A stretch of 64,000 nt of DNA from Mixta intestinalis. GTDB lineage: Bacteria > Pseudomonadota > Gammaproteobacteria > Enterobacterales > Enterobacteriaceae. Below the pieces are notes generated by a model that saw only the letters and a program-made list of their open reading frames with translations, was not told the origin of the DNA and did not search any database. Made by a program: the position numbers and the translations under genes. The DNA lies in assembly GCF_009914055.1 (NCBI RefSeq), contig NZ_CP028271.1, forward strand, positions 2,976,001 to 3,040,000. Direction: 5' to 3'. This document shows positions 61,291 to 64,000 of this stretch, piece after piece; the first letter of the stretch is position 1; each line of letters begins with the position of its first letter.

Positions 61291-61833
61291 TCACCGATTA
61301 GCGTTAAGCTCCTTGAATTCTTCACTAAACAAGCCAAACACCCAATCATCCTGCCAGCGCCCGTGCAGGTAATAATTCCTGCGCAACACGCCTTCCTGAA
61401 TAAATCCTACCTTTTCCAGTACCGCTTTTGATGCCAGGTTGCCCATCGTTACGGTTGCCGTCAGCTTGCGAAAATCAAGCGCAAACGCGGCATGACATAT
61501 CGTTTGCAACGACTCGCTACCGTAGCCTTTGCCATGAAAAGCAGTGTCCAGCAGGAAACCCACTTCAGCTATCCCATTACCACGGTCGATAAAACCGGTA
61601 ACGCCCACCGGCTGGCCGGTTCCCTTTTCCTGAATCGTCAGGCAGAGCCAGTGCTGACTGCTCGGGTGCCAGGGAAGCAGGCGCACTTCAAACGCCTCAC
61701 GACGTATCGTCTCAGCGTCACGCACATCGCAAACGTAGCGCATTACTTCAGGGTCTTGGTTCAAAGCCAGGAAAAAAGGCCAGTCTTCTTCCGTCAGAGA
61801 GTGATAACTCAGGCGAGGAGAATCAATATGCAT
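61291..61833 (-). CDS. GNAT family N-acetyltransferase (RimJ/RimL-like)
   Basis: A 180-residue acetyl-CoA-dependent transferase. MHIDSPRLSYHSLTEEDWPF is the usual RimJ-type opening; the acetyl-CoA loop is GFLLDTAFHGKGYGSESLQT (about 95-114) and NLASKAVLEKVGFIQEGVLR (about 139-158) is the C-terminal family motif. The start is set by GGAAAG seven bases upstream. Substrate unknown; members acetylate protein N-termini, polyamines or small molecules. It stands alone. Confidence 0.88.
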   Translation of the reverse strand: MHIDSPRLSYHSLTEEDWPFFLALNQDPEVMRYVCDVRDAETIRREAFEVRLLPWHPSSQHWLCLTIQEKGTGQPVGVTGFIDRGNGIAEVGFLLDTAFHGKGYGSESLQTICHAAFALDFRKLTATVTMGNLASKAVLEKVGFIQEGVLRRNYYLHGRWQDDWVFGLFSEEFKELNANR

Positions 61834-62011
61834 CGGACTTTCCGCTGTAGGGTTTCGGAAAACCATAGCAGAAACCGCTAACGGTGTACTTGCTCATTTT
61901 TCGCGGACCGCCGGTAAAATACCGATGCTTATAGCGCTTGTTCAGGCGATTGGAAAATATGCAGCTGCGTATGATCGATGAGAGTTAATTAAGACCTTCG
62001 CCGGAGCCGCT

Positions 62012-62224
62012 ATGTCTGATAAAGATCCCGTTGTTGAACGCCTGTCGCTGGAGTTACTGGCTCTGCGCCAGATAGTCCAGATGCTGATTGCTTTTGGCAA
62101 TGTGCCAACCGGCGGCAAGCTGAACAAATATCTGGAAAATCTGGCGCACGATGTTGAGCATCGTGACGGACGAGAGGCGAACAAAGCGATCGCTGACGTC
62201 ATCCGTACCTATATTCGCCCATAA
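62012..62224 (+). CDS. Small conserved-looking helical protein
   Basis: A 70-residue cytoplasmic protein: MSDKDPVVERLSLELLALRQ, IVQMLIAFGNVPTGGKLNKY, LENLAHDVEHRDGREANKAI. Two helices with a glycine turn. The layout recalls YecF (DUF2594), but I cannot confirm it. CGCCGGAGCCGCT before the ATG provides a GGAG site. Confidence 0.6.
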   Translation: MSDKDPVVERLSLELLALRQIVQMLIAFGNVPTGGKLNKYLENLAHDVEHRDGREANKAIADVIRTYIRP

Positions 62225-62596
62225 TTCTGCCCCCGACGCCGTGCGGTTTTGCGGCGGCGTCAGCAAAAAAGGCAGAAGCAGTACGCCGGTAGAACACTGT
62301 TCGCTCAGCCAGTCACTCCCGCAATAACAGCCCCTGCACCAGTGCGCCCCAGCTGGCGCACAGCAGCGACGCCAGCAGACAGGTGGAAAATGCCCAGCAC
62401 TTCTGACCCTGCCAGAGGCGTTAAACGGCCCGGCGCACGGTATCAGCATAAAAACAGCGACCAGAACAAACAGAACATTAGCCCTTATCACAGCACTAAT
62501 TATTAACAGGATGAATCTTCCTCAACGAGCCGCCGAATAAAAAAACGGGCGCTCAATGAGCCCCCGTCCCTGCTTAACGTTTCCTCAGCGCCTCGG
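62225..62596. other. Region with a possible broken small membrane-protein gene
   Basis: On the minus strand from 62491 a frame starts MIRANVLFVLVAVFMLIPCA, a membrane helix, but becomes unlike protein after about 26 codons. In another frame a second helix-like segment follows (CWAFSTCLLASLLCASWGAL, ending at a stop near 62318). One indel near 62413 would join them into a two-helix protein of about 60 residues. Weakly supported. A pair of GGGCGCTCAATGAGCCCCC arms near 62547 could be the SulP terminator. Confidence 0.3.
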
Positions 62597-64000
62597 TTAG
62601 TTAACCGTTACTGGCCATCGGCTAAGCCGGATACCGCGTTCTGGTGCTTTCTCGCCGAAATCTTTGAGCACTGCTTTAACATCCGCATCGAGATAATCGA
62701 CATTGTCATGTTCCACCACAACTACGCTATTTTCCGGAATCGTCTCCAGCAAATGTTGCAAACGCGGGTTATGCATAAATGTCAGGTTCTGCCGCAGCCG
62801 TAACACATAGTGATCCTCACAACGGGTAAGGTGCATGGCGTTACGATGGCTTTTATAAAGGCTGTAGAGGATCTGCGTAGCGATCCCAAGTCCGATCCCG
62901 ATCAGCATTCCGCAGGTAATAATACCAACGATAGCGATCGTAAAAGGAACAAACTGCTGCGCGCCCAGCCGTATTTGCTCAATAAACAGCCGGGGCGCGG
63001 CCAGCTTATAGCCGGTATAAAGCAGCACTGCCGCCAGGCTTGCTAAAGGAATCACATTCAGCAGAGCGCTAAACCACAGGCCGCACAGCAACAGCAAAAT
63101 ACCATGCAGCAATATGGAAAGTTTGCTCTGTGCGCCAACGCTGACATTGACCGAACTGCGCACGATCACCGCAGTAATCGGCAACGCACCAAGCAAACCG
63201 GCCAGCGTATTGCCAATCCCCTGGGCCAGCATCTCTCTGTTTGGCGAAGGGGAAGGATGCTGTGGACGCAGCTTATTCAGCGCCTGCTGGCTGAGCAGCG
63301 TTTCCAGGCTGGCTACCAGCGCCAGCGTCATCGCCACCACATAAACCGAAGGATTGCGCCACGCTTGCCAGTCGGGGGCTTCCAGCTCAGCGGCCAGCGC
63401 TCGCAGGCTACCAAACGCGGGCAGTGAAATACGCGCCAGGTCGGCGTTGAAGTCAGATTGCCAGCGTTCACCGTAAAACGTCACCAGCCCGCCAAACAGT
63501 ACGGCGATGAGCGGCCCCGGAATCCAGCCCAACGCTTTGATTTTTTTTACCGCAGGCAGGCTCCACAGCCACATAATCAGCAGGCCCGCTGCCGCAACAA
63601 TGATGGACGCCGTGGAGAAAGGGAAATCCCCACTAAATATTGCCCCCAGGCTGCTGTCGCCGCGGGCACCCAGCGCGACCGGAATCTGCTGCATGATCAA
63701 AAGGATCCCGATAGCCGCCAGCATGCCTTTAATCACGCTGCCCGGCACCAGCGCAATAAAACGCCCGGCACGCACCAGGCCAAGCAGTAGCTGGAATATC
63801 CCGGCCAATACCAGCGCCAACAGAAAAGCGGAAAACGATCCTAACGTTTCCACTGAAGCGACGACTATCGTCACCAGGCCCGCGGCCGGGCCACTAACCG
63901 CAAAGCGTGACGGACTGAATGAGGTCACCACCAGCCCACCGATTACGCCAGTCAGCAGGCCAACAAACGGCGGTAGCCCGCTGGCCTGGGCGATCCCCAG
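62597..64000 (-). CDS. SulP family anion transporter (3' part, runs off window)
   Basis: Inner-membrane sulfate/bicarbonate/dicarboxylate-type transporter. At least 467 codons are visible; the frame stays open to the window edge, reading LGIAQASGLPPFVGLLTGVI at the edge, so the start lies beyond. About ten membrane helices are followed by a STAS domain (about the last 100 residues, VVVVEHDNVDYLDADVKAVL). VSGPAAGLVTIVVAS is the conserved SulP segment. Substrate cannot be told from sequence. Confidence 0.93.
   Translation of the reverse strand: MGIAQASGLPPFVGLLTGVIGGLVVTSFSPSRFAVSGPAAGLVTIVVASVETLGSFSAFLLALVLAGIFQLLLGLVRAGRFIALVPGSVIKGMLAAIGILLIMQQIPVALGARGDSSLGAIFSGDFPFSTASIIVAAAGLLIMWLWSLPAVKKIKALGWIPGPLIAVLFGGLVTFYGERWQSDFNADLARISLPAFGSLRALAAELEAPDWQAWRNPSVYVVAMTLALVASLETLLSQQALNKLRPQHPSPSPNREMLAQGIGNTLAGLLGALPITAVIVRSSVNVSVGAQSKLSILLHGILLLLCGLWFSALLNVIPLASLAAVLLYTGYKLAAPRLFIEQIRLGAQQFVPFTIAIVGIITCGMLIGIGLGIATQILYSLYKSHRNAMHLTRCEDHYVLRLRQNLTFMHNPRLQHLLETIPENSVVVVEHDNVDYLDADVKAVLKDFGEKAPERGIRLSRWPVTVN

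Noticed and set aside
62597..64000. SulP gene as a truncated pseudogene
   Set aside because: The frame is open through the window edge and reads a normal SulP sequence there; it is cut only by the window.

Overview
The window is chromosomal DNA of an enterobacterium, most likely Erwiniaceae (Pantoea/Erwinia/Mixta-like). The basis is the backbone order, which runs as in Escherichia coli but without the E. coli-specific genes between parC and parE, and close protein matches recalled for ParC, TolC, YgiBC, GlnE, Cca and the rpsU-dnaG-rpoD operon. No search was run, so genus is inference.

Bases 1-34070 are mostly conserved backbone: parC (5' part), mdaB-ygiN, a small AT-rich accessory patch (orphan holin, LysR regulator), the nudF-yqiB-cpdA-yqiA-parE operon, tolC-ygiB-ygiC, ygiD, zupT, a SleB-type hydrolase, ribB with its FMN riboswitch, ubiK, ygiF-glnE-hldE, ygiM, cca, uppP, folB, plsY, tsaD, rpsU-dnaG-rpoD, mug and the tRNA-Ile(CAU) gene. 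Between plsY and tsaD lies a 69-residue peptide gene with a microcin-V-like double-glycine leader.

Bases 34164-40571 are a decaying type VI secretion accessory cluster. A DUF1493 gene is frameshifted by a 5-bp duplication, an STM2901-like gene and a Tle5-like phospholipase D have lost their 5' ends at a shared head-to-head junction, a Sel1-repeat lipoprotein (probable immunity protein) is intact, a PAAR gene lacks its 5' end, a membrane-protein gene is frameshifted in a run of eight C, and a TssM/IcmF-like gene is intact.

Bases 40626-60225 are the most interesting part: a P2/186-type element that keeps the contractile tail genes (X, R, V, W, J, I, H, FI, FII, E/E', T, U, D), the lysis genes, the late activator Ogr, the replication initiator A and a 186-like CI/Apl switch. 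I find no capsid, portal, scaffold, terminase or head-completion gene (Q, P, O, N, M, L), no tail gene S and no integrase. This is the gene set of a phage-tail-like bacteriocin (R-type tailocin) fixed in the chromosome. It has a Gin-type invertase, three copies of a crossover sequence and two alternative fibre tips; in the order shown the expressed fibre gene ends nine codons after the crossover motif, as if switched off. A perfect LexA-type operator drives a 61-codon gene where phage 186 carries its SOS antirepressor region, which suggests DNA-damage induction.

Bases 60226-64000 hold a secreted protein with a duplicated cysteine motif, a GNAT acetyltransferase, a short conserved-looking protein and the 3' part of a SulP anion transporter that runs off the window.
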